In this document: one piece after another, positions 21,717-27,915 of the stretch
How positions within the stretch are numbered: the first letter of the stretch is position 1
How the letters are laid out: every line of letters starts with the position of its first letter
Assembly (NCBI GenBank): GCA_945830595.1
Contig: CALZZH010000008.1
Coordinates: 1-27,915 of the forward strand
Source of the DNA: Avoscillospira sp945864925
Lineage (GTDB): Bacteria; Bacillota; Clostridia; Oscillospirales; Oscillospiraceae
Reading direction: 5' to 3'
Length of the DNA stretch: 27,915 nt
Made by a program: the position numbers and the translations under genes
Notes under the pieces: model-generated
The model's input: only the letters and a program-made list of their open reading frames with translations
What the model was told of the DNA's origin: nothing
Databases searched by the model: none

Positions 21717-22414
21717 TCGATCTCCTCTACAGGAACGATGTGTTCATTTTTCGCTACGGAGCGGATCTCGCCAGATTTGACGCGGATGACCCGATCGGCC
21801 ATGGCGGTCAGGGCGGAGTTGTGGGTGATGATCACAACCGTCATACCATTCTGCCGGCTCTGATCCTGCAGCAGCTTCAGGACTTCCTTGCCGGTGTTAT
21901 AATCCAGGGCGCCGGTGGGTTCGTCGCACAGAAGGAGTTTGGGCTTTTTGGCCAGAGCCCGGGCGATGGAGACCCGCTGCTGCTCGCCGCCGGACAACTG
22001 CGCGGGGAAGTTGGACATGCGCTCACCCAGGCCCACCTGCCGCAGGACTTCCGCAGCAGGAATGGAATCCTTGACGATCTGGGCGGCCAGCTCCACATTT
22101 TCCAGAGCGGTCAGATTGGGGATCAGATTGTAAAACTGGAATACAAAACCGATTTCTTCCCGGCGATACCGGGCCAGCTGCTTTCCCCGGTAGGCGGAAA
22201 TTTCTTCGCCCTCCAGCAGCACTTTTCCGCTGGTCAGAGTATCCATGCCGCCGAGGATATTCAGAAGCGTGGTCTTACCGGCGCCGGACTGGCCGACGAT
22301 GACCACAATCTCTCCTTTGTCGATGGTAAACGAGGCGTTCCGTAAGGCGGAAACCTCAATGTCGCCGCTTTTATAGGTCTTGCAGACGTGGTCCAGCGTC
22401 ACAAATCCTTCCAT
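21710..22414 (-). CDS. ABC transporter ATP-binding protein, MacB/LolD type
   Basis: The 234-residue ATPase carries Walker A GQSGAGKTT, the signature LSGGEQQRVSIARAL, Walker B LLLCDEPTGALD and the H-loop ITHNS. The sequence TYKSGDIEVSALRNASFTID, the FVFQFYNLIPNLTALENVEL region and the LSGGEQQR signature belong to the MacB/LolD group that works with FtsX-like permeases through a mechanotransmission cycle rather than classical import. It overlaps the permease gene by 7 bp. The ATG has GAGGGG upstream. The transporter substrate is unknown. Confidence 0.93.
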   Translation of the reverse strand: MEGFVTLDHVCKTYKSGDIEVSALRNASFTIDKGEIVVIVGQSGAGKTTLLNILGGMDTLTSGKVLLEGEEISAYRGKQLARYRREEIGFVFQFYNLIPNLTALENVELAAQIVKDSIPAAEVLRQVGLGERMSNFPAQLSGGEQQRVSIARALAKKPKLLLCDEPTGALDYNTGKEVLKLLQDQSRQNGMTVVIITHNSALTAMADRVIRVKSGEIRSVAKNEHIVPVEEIEW

Positions 22415-22444
22415 AAATATCCCCTCATATTTTCGCTTTTCTCC

Positions 22445-22475
22445 ATTATACTTTGGCGTTATGCGTAAATTGCAA
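22445..22475 (-). promoter_or_regulatory. Promoter of the MacB/FtsX-type operon
   Basis: On the minus strand an exact TATAAT (22450-22445) is preceded by TTGCAA (22475-22470) at a long 19-nt spacing. The -10 is good, the -35 is uncertain. Confidence 0.55.
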
Positions 22476-22510
22476 ATTGTTTGTGAACAAATTCGAAAAA
22501 AACTGCGACG

Positions 22511-22539
22511 TTGCCTTTTCCGGGATCTTCGTGTATACT
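22511..22539 (+). promoter_or_regulatory. Promoter of the peptidase T gene
   Basis: TTGCCT (22511-22516), a 17-nt spacer and TATACT (22534-22539) lie 33 bp before the start codon. The promoter is divergent from the ABC operon promoter. Confidence 0.7.
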
Positions 22540-22571
22540 AAGGGCAATAACAGCTGGGAGGCATGACACAC

Positions 22572-23783
22572 ATGCATGTAAGCGAACGTTTCCTGAAACT
22601 GGTTGGTTTTGAAACCACATCCGATGAAACCTGCCCGGATTGTCCTTCCACGCCGGGCCAGAAGCGCCTGGGCCAGGAACTGGTGCGGCAGATGCTGGAG
22701 ATGGGCATTGCCGACGCCCATATGGATGAACATGGCTACGTCTATGGTACCGTCCCTGCCACGGGTCAGGGGCCGGTCATTGGCCTGGTGGCCCATATGG
22801 ACACGTCTCCGGACGCCAGCGGCGCTGATATCCAGGCCCGGATCACCGAGCCCTATGCCGGCGGCGATGTGGTGCTGAACGAAGAGAGGGGAATTGCCCT
22901 CTCCCCGGCGGAATATCCCTCCCTGGACGCCCATGTGGGCAAGCGGCTCATCGTGACAGATGGCACCACGCTGCTGGGCGCCGACGACAAAGCCGGTGTG
23001 GCGGAAATCCTGGCCTGTGCGGAGCAGCTGCTCCACTGCGGGAAGCCCCACGGTACTGTGCGCATCGGCTTCACCCCGGATGAGGAGATCGGCCGCGGCG
23101 CGGATTTGTTCGATGTGGCGGGCTTTGGTGCGGACTATGCCTACACCGTGGACGGCGGTGCCCTGGGCGAACTGGAATATGAGAATTTCAACGGTGCGGC
23201 GGCCCGGGCGGAAATTTTCGGCAAGAGCATCCATCCTGGCTCTGCCCGGGGCAAGATGGTCAACGCGGCGCTGCTGGCCATGGAATTCAACGCGCTGCTG
23301 CCGGCCTATGAGGTGCCGGCCTGCACCGACGGCTATGAGGGCTTCTTCCACCTGACCGCCATGGAAGGCGAAGTGGAGCATGCCCGCCTGGACTATATCA
23401 TCCGCGACCATGACGCGGCCAAATTCCAGATCCGCAAGGAAAAATTTGAGGCTGCCGGCCGCTATCTCAATGAAAAATATGGCGCCGGGACGGTGAAAAT
23501 TACCGTCACTGACAGCTACCGGAATATGAAGGAGAAGATCCTGCCCCATATGTATGTGGTGGAGAACGCCAAAAAGGCCATGGAGGCCTGCGGCGTGACG
23601 CCCAGAGTGGTGCCCATCCGGGGCGGTACCGATGGCGCCCGGCTGTCTTACGAGGGGCTGCCTTGCCCCAACCTGTGCACCGGCGGCGAAAACTTCCACG
23701 GCCGCTTTGAGTATATCCCGGTGGAGGATATGGAAAAAGTCGTGGAAATTCTGACCCGCATCGTCCTGGATGCGGCGCAGTAA
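22572..23783 (+). CDS. pepT: Peptidase T (tripeptide aminopeptidase, M20 family)
   Basis: This 403-residue zinc enzyme removes the N-terminal residue from tripeptides in the cytoplasm. It keeps the M20 metal and catalytic motifs: VAHMDTSPDASG (first His and Asp), LLGADDKAGVAEI (bridging Asp), TPDEEIGRGADLFD (catalytic Glu), VDGGALGELE and the last His in TGGENFHGRFEY. The family sequence RGGTDGARLSYEGLP is also present. The length matches PepT, about 408 residues. The ATG at 22572 is used because GGGAG at 22556-22560 is too close to the ATG at 22563. It has its own promoter and a strong terminator, so it is probably a single-gene unit for peptide use. Confidence 0.96.
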   Translation: MHVSERFLKLVGFETTSDETCPDCPSTPGQKRLGQELVRQMLEMGIADAHMDEHGYVYGTVPATGQGPVIGLVAHMDTSPDASGADIQARITEPYAGGDVVLNEERGIALSPAEYPSLDAHVGKRLIVTDGTTLLGADDKAGVAEILACAEQLLHCGKPHGTVRIGFTPDEEIGRGADLFDVAGFGADYAYTVDGGALGELEYENFNGAAARAEIFGKSIHPGSARGKMVNAALLAMEFNALLPAYEVPACTDGYEGFFHLTAMEGEVEHARLDYIIRDHDAAKFQIRKEKFEAAGRYLNEKYGAGTVKITVTDSYRNMKEKILPHMYVVENAKKAMEACGVTPRVVPIRGGTDGARLSYEGLPCPNLCTGGENFHGRFEYIPVEDMEKVVEILTRIVLDAAQ

Positions 23784-23811
23784 GACACGGCATCCTGTCT
23801 TCCCGGATTAA

Positions 23812-23855
23812 AAAAGAGCCTGCTGCAGATTGCGATTTTGCAGCAGGCTCTTTTC
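23812..23855 (+). terminator. Intrinsic terminator of pepT
   Basis: A perfect 16-bp stem AAAAGAGCCTGCTGCA / TGCAGCAGGCTCTTTT (23812-23827 and 23839-23854) ends with a T-run and has an A-run on the left, so it can act in both directions. Confidence 0.9.
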
Positions 23856-23881
23856 TCATGATCTTTTAATCTTGAGGTACC

Positions 23882-23910
23882 TTGACAGGCGAGGTATATA
23901 AAAGTATAAT
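23882..23910 (+). promoter_or_regulatory. Consensus promoter of the PadR operon, with a dyad at the -35
   Basis: TTGACA (23882-23887), 17-nt spacer, TATAAT (23905-23910): an exact sigma-A consensus. TACCT (23878-23882) and AGGTA (23892-23896) form an inverted repeat with 9 nt between the arms that overlaps the -35. PadR-family repressors commonly bind dyads in their own promoter, so this is a candidate operator (inference). Confidence 0.8.
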
Positions 23911-23939
23911 GAGGCCATGATCGGAAGGGAGGCGACGCC

Positions 23940-24284
23940 GTGTCCATCGGGGCAGATTTGATTCGCGGTCATACGGACGCCATCATCCTGGCATTGCTGG
24001 AGAAGAAGGACAGCTATGGCTATGAGATCAACAAGACCATTGCCGAGACCTCCGGCGGGCGATATGAGCTGAAGGAGGCCACCTTGTACACAGCCTTTAA
24101 GCGGCTGGAGGACGCCGGACTGATTTCTTCCTACTGGGGAGACCAGAGAAGCGGCGCAAGAAGGAAATACTATACCATGACGCCCCGGGGCCGGGAGACC
24201 CTGCAGCAGATGCGGCAGGAATGGGAGGAAGCCCGGGAGATGATTGACCGTCTGTTGGAAAGGAGCGCGACCGAGGATGCGTGA
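23940..24284 (+). CDS. PadR-family transcriptional regulator
   Basis: The 114-residue protein is a short PadR-like winged helix repressor: RGHTDAIILALLEKKDSYGY, ATLYTAFKRLEDAGLISSYW, and the RRKYYTMTPRG wing, then a C-terminal helix for dimerization. The GTG start follows GGGAGG with 7-nt spacing. It overlaps the next gene by 8 bp, the usual arrangement in which PadR controls a membrane protein gene of the HAAS/DUF1700 type in response to envelope stress or antibiotics. It could in principle regulate other targets as well. Confidence 0.93.
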   Translation: MSIGADLIRGHTDAIILALLEKKDSYGYEINKTIAETSGGRYELKEATLYTAFKRLEDAGLISSYWGDQRSGARRKYYTMTPRGRETLQQMRQEWEEAREMIDRLLERSATEDA

Positions 24285-25593
24285 AAAGCTCAAGGAATAT
24301 GTGCGGAGTCTGTTCCGCTATGCACCGAATAATCAGCACAACCGGGAACTGGAGGAGGAAATCCTGCAGAATTCCCTGGACCGCTATGACGATCTGGTGG
24401 CAGGCGGACTGCCGGAGGACGAGGCCTACCGGCAGACTGTGGCCAATCTGGGGGATGTGCGTCCCCTGTTGGAGACGGAGGAATTGAGCCCGGTGGAATC
24501 CCAGCGAACCAATCGCCGCCGCAGCGGCTGGATTGCCGCCAGCGTCATCGGCGGTGTTGCGGTGCTGGCAATTGTCATTGTGGCGTGCTTGGGCCTGTAT
24601 GCGCCCCGGAGCTTTGGCGGCCGGCAGAAGGAGGAGAACTGGACCGACCAGGTGGAACAGAACGTGGAGAACTGGGCGGATCAGCTGGAGAACAGTGTGG
24701 AACAGTGGGCCGATGGTCTGGCAGGTGCCGTAATCGGCTCCAGCACCTTCACCTATGCCAACTCTGACCGCTACACGGCCGGGGGCGCGGAGGTTTCCGC
24801 CGACCGGCTGCAGAAGCTGGAAATCGACTGGCTGGCCGGCTCCGTGACGGTGGAGCTCTGGGACGGCGACACGGTTTCCTTTTCGGAGCAGGGCGCAGAT
24901 CTGGAGGAGGACCGGCAGCTTCACTGGCTGCAGGATGGCGAAACGCTGCACATCCGCTACTGCGCAGCGGGGAAGTTTCAGAATCTGCCCGCCAAGGATC
25001 TGCTGGTGCGCGTGCCCAGCGGGGTCCGGCTGGAGAAGCTGTCCGTGTCCGGCACTTCGGCGGATGTCCGCATCACGGATGTGGCTGCTGACCATCTGAA
25101 GTTTGACAGCACATCCGGCGACCTGGAGGCATGGGCTGACTGCGAAATGCTGTCCGCCGATACCACCTCCGGCGGCGTCCGGTTTACGGGCACTGCCGGT
25201 CAGGCGGATGTCAGCACCACGTCCGGCAGTCTGTCCTTTGAAGGTCATGCGGAGCGGGCAGAATTTGAAAGCACGTCCGGCAGCCTGACCTTCGCGGGCA
25301 CCGTCGTCAAAGAACTGAAGTTTTCCACAATATCCGGTTCCGGCAATCTCGATCTGGATGCCACACCGGAGGAGCTCTCTTTTGACAGCACCTCAGCCAG
25401 TCTGACGCTGGCACTTCCCGGCGAGCGCAGCTTTGAAGCGGAATTGGACACAGTGTCCGGCAGCTTCCACTGTGATTTCCCCACCACCACGGAGGACCGG
25501 GATACCTGGATCTACGATGCGGGAGACCGCAAAGCCCCAGCGGAGCTGGATTTTGATACAGTCTCGGGAAGTGTGGATATTCGGAAAAAATAA
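24277..25593 (+). CDS. Membrane protein with HAAS-type N-terminus and DUF4097 beta-repeat domain
   Basis: The 438-residue protein has three parts. Residues 1-70 resemble the HAAS/DUF1700 helix bundle (RELEEEILQNSLDRYDDLVA). A membrane helix lies at about 84-108 (GWIAASVIGGVAVLAIVIVA). The rest, outside the membrane in this orientation, is a DUF4097-type repeat domain: FDSTSGDLEA, ADTTSGGVRF, VSTTSGSLSF, FESTSGSLTF, FSTISGSGNL, FDSTSASLTL, LDTVSGSFHC and FDTVSGSVDI recur about every 20 residues, the pattern of a right-handed beta-solenoid. Such proteins are found in envelope-stress modules with PadR or LiaF-like regulators. The ATG at 24277 overlaps the PadR stop; AAAGGAG lies 11 nt upstream. 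The ligand, if any, is unknown. Confidence 0.85.
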   Translation: MREKLKEYVRSLFRYAPNNQHNRELEEEILQNSLDRYDDLVAGGLPEDEAYRQTVANLGDVRPLLETEELSPVESQRTNRRRSGWIAASVIGGVAVLAIVIVACLGLYAPRSFGGRQKEENWTDQVEQNVENWADQLENSVEQWADGLAGAVIGSSTFTYANSDRYTAGGAEVSADRLQKLEIDWLAGSVTVELWDGDTVSFSEQGADLEEDRQLHWLQDGETLHIRYCAAGKFQNLPAKDLLVRVPSGVRLEKLSVSGTSADVRITDVAADHLKFDSTSGDLEAWADCEMLSADTTSGGVRFTGTAGQADVSTTSGSLSFEGHAERAEFESTSGSLTFAGTVVKELKFSTISGSGNLDLDATPEELSFDSTSASLTLALPGERSFEAELDTVSGSFHCDFPTTTEDRDTWIYDAGDRKAPAELDFDTVSGSVDIRKK

Positions 25594-25607
25594 CGCACTT
25601 AGCAGAA

Positions 25608-25642
25608 AAACATGCAGGGAATGTACGATTCCCTGCATGTTT
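25608..25642 (+). terminator. Terminator hairpin of the PadR/DUF4097 operon
   Basis: A perfect 15-bp stem AAACATGCAGGGAAT / ATTCCCTGCATGTTT (25608-25622 and 25628-25642) around GTACG. The T-tail is only TTT before repeat copy 2 starts. Confidence 0.75.
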
Positions 25643-25895
25643 CAGGCTGTCGAAAAACCCTCTGCCGAAAGCAACAGAACCAGGTTCCAACCTGGTGGCC
25701 TCGCAGAGTTTTCCCGCCCGCAGGCGGGAAAATAAAGTTAAACTCTTCAAAATTCCGGGACATGCGCCAGGAATTTTGAACCATCATCGGGCAAGTGTGC
25801 GCCTTTGGCGTGCGCGCAGCCCGATGCAAGTTCTCCTTCGATCAAAGCTTGCTTGGATCGATAGCGTGTCGAAAAGACTTTTTCGACACGCTGAA
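25641..25895. repeat. 255-bp structured repeat, copy 2
   Basis: This copy is the same length and orientation as 4506-4760. The terminal inverted repeats are identical (TTCAGGCTGTCGA and TCGACACGCTGAA). The stem at 25709-25732 reads TTTTCCCGCC/GGCGGGAAAA, and that at 25749-25777 AAAATTCC/GGAATTTT. Compared with copy 1, one base pair in each of these stems has changed on both sides. The copy lies between two terminator hairpins of convergent genes. Confidence 0.85.
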
Positions 25896-25922
25896 AGGCT
25901 CCCCTATTGCAGGGGAGCCTTT
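25894..25922. terminator. Terminator hairpin of the G5/3D gene (bidirectional)
   Basis: A perfect 12-bp stem AAAGGCTCCCCT / AGGGGAGCCTTT (25894-25905 and 25911-25922) around ATTGC, 25 bp from the stop of the minus-strand gene. Its central part is nearly the right end of the palindromic element (CTCCCCTATTGTAGGGGAGCC in copy B), so it may be a remnant of that family. Confidence 0.75.
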
Positions 25923-25946
25923 GTTCAGTCCGTATTTGGCGGCGGT

Positions 25947-27044
25947 TCAGTCCAGGATGTAGATCAGCACATCCCGGCGGCCGAATTGGATGCATTCCTC
26001 ATAGGTGTTGAAAAACAGATCCACGATGTTGCCTTGGATGGCCCCGCCGGTGTCCTCAGCTACGCAGTAGCCGTAGATGTATTCGCCGTCGGCGGAGACG
26101 ATGTACATTTTCGTGCCCAGAGGAATGATGTCAGGATCTACAGCAATGGCGCCCACCCGGGCTTGCGTTCCCGTAAAGGTGATGCCCGACTCCCAGGGCT
26201 CGCAGTAGTAGGCTGTGGCCTGGAAACTCAGAAGCTGGCTGAAGCTCAGATTGGTGCCGGGCACGGTGCCGCCCTCGCTGTTGAGCACGACATTTTTCAG
26301 CGAGGTGTCGGACTGGCGGTAGCCCGTGTTGCCGCTGTACTCCTGCTCCTTGACGGAGCGGTCAATGCCGTGGAGGATGACCTCATCTGTGGGCGCTGTG
26401 ACTACCTGCTGGGACAGAATGTTCCGCTGGACTTCTTCGCCGTTTTCATAGAGAATCTGTGCACGGCAATGGGCCAGTCCCTCCTGTCCGCGAATGAGGA
26501 TTCGCTGTTCACCCGGCTCCAGAGAGACGTCCTCATAGCTTTTGGTCTCATAGGGGAGAATCTGATCATACTCCAGAATCTCCCGCTCCACACGGGTAAG
26601 CCGGACGGTCATACCGTCGTAGGTCAGGGTATCCGGTTCACAGGAGAGCACGTCGGAGTCGGAAAGCGTGATATCCAGAGAGGCCAAAACATCAGCCACC
26701 GTACCGCCGTAGGAGCCAACGACAATGGTTTCGCTGCCTTCCTGGACGGTAATCATCTGAATCCGGTTGATTGTAATTTCGGAAACCCCGTTGCCTGTCT
26801 GTGTGGTGTAGGTGTCTGATTCGCCCAACTGCAGCCCAGCTTCTTCAATGACAACCGCGGGATCCGTGCTGCTGGACATGCAGACAATGACGTTATCGCC
26901 GTCGGTGATGACGTATTTGGTTTGGGCAAAGGCCGGCAGGGACAAATACAGAGTGGTAATGGCAAGGACCACGGTGATGGCAACCCAGCGCAGCAAGGCT
27001 GCTTGGGGGGATTGCCCCGTGATAAGCTGTTTCACATAGCGCAT
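25947..27044 (-). CDS. Exported G5 and 3D domain wall-remodelling protein (YabE/YocH-like)
   Basis: The 365-residue protein has an N-terminal membrane segment (residues about 16-39, WVAITVVLAITTLYLSLPAF), with Ala-Phe-Ala at the end that could be a signal-peptidase site. After it come a ubiquitin-like DUF348 part (about 42-140), a G5 domain (about 151-228, EREILEYDQILPYETKSYED) and a C-terminal 3D domain (about 272-364). The three aspartates of the 3D domain are Asp303 (VDPDIIPLGT), Asp331 (AEDTGGAI) and Asp342 (NIVDLFF). 3D domains are related to lytic transglycosylase (MltA-type) folds, and G5 domains bind peptidoglycan, so wall cleavage is likely. The ATG at 27044 has AAAGGAGG at 7 nt. Control by WalR is suggested by a box upstream. 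Confidence 0.9.
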   Translation of the reverse strand: MRYVKQLITGQSPQAALLRWVAITVVLAITTLYLSLPAFAQTKYVITDGDNVIVCMSSSTDPAVVIEEAGLQLGESDTYTTQTGNGVSEITINRIQMITVQEGSETIVVGSYGGTVADVLASLDITLSDSDVLSCEPDTLTYDGMTVRLTRVEREILEYDQILPYETKSYEDVSLEPGEQRILIRGQEGLAHCRAQILYENGEEVQRNILSQQVVTAPTDEVILHGIDRSVKEQEYSGNTGYRQSDTSLKNVVLNSEGGTVPGTNLSFSQLLSFQATAYYCEPWESGITFTGTQARVGAIAVDPDIIPLGTKMYIVSADGEYIYGYCVAEDTGGAIQGNIVDLFFNTYEECIQFGRRDVLIYILD

Positions 27045-27095
27045 CAGAATACCTCCTTTCCCATTTGGATCGGATAGAATAAAAGATAACAAGCT

Positions 27096-27112
27096 GTTAC
27101 AGAATGGTTACA
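27096..27112 (-). promoter_or_regulatory. Candidate WalR (YycF) box
   Basis: On the minus strand TGTAAC-CATTC-TGTAAC fits the published WalR consensus TGTWAH-N5-TGTWAH at all defined positions. It lies between the -10 at 27143-27148 and the start codon of the G5/3D gene, or overlaps the -35 of a possible downstream promoter with a -10 TATTCT at 27081-27076. Confidence 0.6.
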
Positions 27113-27142
27113 GACCGAACGGATCGTGTACTGGATATGCGT

Positions 27143-27170
27143 ATTATAACAAATATTTTAAAAAAGTCAA
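27143..27170 (-). promoter_or_regulatory. Promoter of the G5/3D gene
   Basis: On the minus strand TTGACT (27170-27165), 16-nt spacer and exact TATAAT (27148-27143). The 5' untranslated region would be about 90 nt. Confidence 0.65.
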
Positions 27171-27335
27171 GTCATAGGCAATAAAAGTGGAATTTCGACA
27201 ACTTTTATCAGGTTTACAGATAATTCGCCATTTAAAAAAACAGTACAATATCTGCCCGGAACGCTGAAAGAAACCCCACTATATCTTGAAAAAGATTACA
27301 AAATGGTTCACATAATATTACAACGGTAAAATGAT
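27171..27335. other. AT-rich gap between divergent promoters
   Basis: No gene is seen. The only structure found is an 8-bp inverted repeat, ATAAAAGT (27181-27188) and ACTTTTAT (27201-27208), 12 nt apart. It could be a regulator site for either flanking promoter; nothing supports a specific one. Confidence 0.4.
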
Positions 27336-27364
27336 TTGACAACCGGAAAAAAACGTGTTATATT
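27336..27364 (+). promoter_or_regulatory. Promoter of the thrS T-box transcript
   Basis: TTGACA (27336-27341), 17-nt spacer and TATATT (27359-27364); transcription should start near 27371. Confidence 0.85.
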
Positions 27365-27370
27365 GTGCAG

Positions 27371-27619
27371 GAAAACAGGCGAAGACGAAGATACGAGCCC
27401 GCAAAACCGGCCCAGAGAGGCTTCTCCACCGGCTGCAAGAGAAGCTGCCAAAGACTGCGGTGCTTACCACTTCCGAGCCGCGCTTCGAAACAAGAGGCGC
27501 CGGGCCCTCCCGTTACAGAGGCGACGAGCGGCAGTCCTCCGGGACTGCAAGCAGGGTGGAACCGTGGAATACAATTGTATCCCACCCCTGAACACATCAG
27601 GGGTGGGATTTGTTTTTTA
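27371..27619 (+). promoter_or_regulatory. Threonyl T-box riboswitch leader
   Basis: The leader senses uncharged threonyl-tRNA and lets transcription continue into thrS when threonine is short. The T-box sequence CAGGGTGGAACCGTGG is at 27552-27567, with the tRNA-end-pairing TGGA at 27557-27560. Stem I is seen as AGCCCGCA (5' side) pairing with TGCGG-T-GCT (27456-27464, bulged T), and the bases just after, ACC at 27466-27468, are a threonine codon followed by a purine, as expected for the specifier. An intrinsic terminator follows at 27581-27618. The stem I fold is by hand. Confidence 0.9.
27581..27618 (+). terminator. Regulated terminator of the thrS leader
   Basis: A perfect 11-bp stem CCCACCCCTGA / TCAGGGGTGGG (27581-27591 and 27597-27607) around ACACA, followed by ATTTGTTTTTT. 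The left arm is close to the T-box, so pairing with tRNA would compete with this hairpin. Confidence 0.9.
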
Positions 27620-27650
27620 CCGCCCCAAATTACAAGGAGGCAAATCAATC

Positions 27651-27915
27651 ATGAGCGAGGAAAACCTGTACACCTTTGAAAACGAGCAGTACCGCAAGAC
27701 CTACTGGCACACCTGCTCCCATGTGCTGGCTCAGGCCGTCAAGCGCCTGTGGCCTGACACCAAGCTGGCCATCGGCCCGGCCATTGACAACGGCTTCTAT
27801 TATGACCTGGACAGCGCGGAGACCTTCACCCAGGAGGATCTGGAGAAGATCGAAGCTGAAATGCGCAAGATCTGCAAGGAAAAGCTGAAGCTGGAGCGCT
27901 TTGAGCTGCCCCGGG
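27651..27915 (+). CDS. thrS: Threonyl-tRNA synthetase, N-terminal part (cut by the window end)
   Basis: The first 88 codons of a class II threonyl-tRNA synthetase, which charges tRNA-Thr in the cytoplasm. After about 19 residues (MSEENLYTFENEQYRKTYW) the editing (N2) domain starts with the conserved HTCSHVLAQAVKRLWPDTKL, where the HxxxH residues line the editing site. KLAIGPAIDNGFYYDLD follows. The family usually begins with a TGS domain of about 60 residues before this point; it is absent here. The regulated terminator ends 32 bp before the ATG, so no upstream start could supply it. AAGGAGG lies 8-10 nt before ATG 27651. Catalytic and anticodon-binding domains are outside the window. Confidence 0.95.
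   Translation, partial: MSEENLYTFENEQYRKTYWHTCSHVLAQAVKRLWPDTKLAIGPAIDNGFYYDLDSAETFTQEDLEKIEAEMRKICKEKLKLERFELPR

Overview
The window looks like chromosomal DNA of a GC-rich anaerobic Firmicute, most likely a gut Clostridia member of the Oscillospiraceae/Ruminococcaceae type. The reasons are Gram-positive style ribosome sites (AAGGAGG), consensus sigma-A promoters, a T-box leader on thrS, a WalR-type box in front of a G5/3D wall protein, PadR and YtrA-type GntR modules, an anaerobic siroheme/4Fe-4S protein and fucose genes. The taxonomy is inferred from gene content and style, not from a marker gene. No phage, transposase, tRNA, rRNA or CRISPR was seen.

Layout. 1-3.5 kb: LacI-type regulator, L-fucose isomerase (fucI) and L-fucose mutarotase (fucU), a fucose-uptake/catabolism fragment. 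3.5-4.5 kb: an orphan AsrC/DsrA-like siroheme and ferredoxin-type protein. 4.5-4.8 kb: first copy of a 255-bp structured repeat. 4.9-5.9 kb: XRE-TPR regulator. 6.2-11.2 kb, minus strand: a housekeeping cluster, rlmA-like rRNA methyltransferase, prfA, sua5/tsaC-like gene, then one open reading frame joining dephospho-CoA kinase to an M18 aminopeptidase. 11.4-12.0 kb: polysaccharide deacetylase. 12.3-15.9 kb: overlapping operon of GntR regulator, ABC ATPase, ABC membrane protein and histidine phosphatase, with an operator-like palindrome on the promoter. 16.1-18.2 kb, minus: PAP2 phosphatase, GNAT acetyltransferase and LOG-family hydrolase. 18.2-22.4 kb, minus: MacB/LolD-type ATPase and a very long coiled-coil FtsX-like permease. 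22.6-23.8 kb: peptidase T. 23.9-25.6 kb: PadR regulator plus a HAAS/DUF4097 membrane protein. 25.6-25.9 kb: second copy of the 255-bp repeat. 25.9-27.0 kb, minus: G5/3D wall protein. 27.3 kb to the end: T-box leader and the start of a threonyl-tRNA synthetase that lacks the TGS domain.

Two dispersed repeat families sit in the gaps. One is a 255-bp multi-hairpin element with imperfect terminal inverted repeats. Its two copies (4506-4760 and 25641-25895) differ by base-pair-preserving double changes in two stems. The other is a palindromic element of about 145 bp, with full copies at 5961-6107 and 15928-16071 and a half copy at 16095-16153. All copies of the second family lie between convergent genes, and the half copy supplies the stop codon of the LOG-family gene.

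The points most worth following are the 255-bp structured repeat, the in-frame CoaE-M18 junction that carries its own perfect ribosome site, the promoter placed inside a hairpin in front of the PAP2 operon, and the exact WalR-box match in front of the 3D-domain gene.
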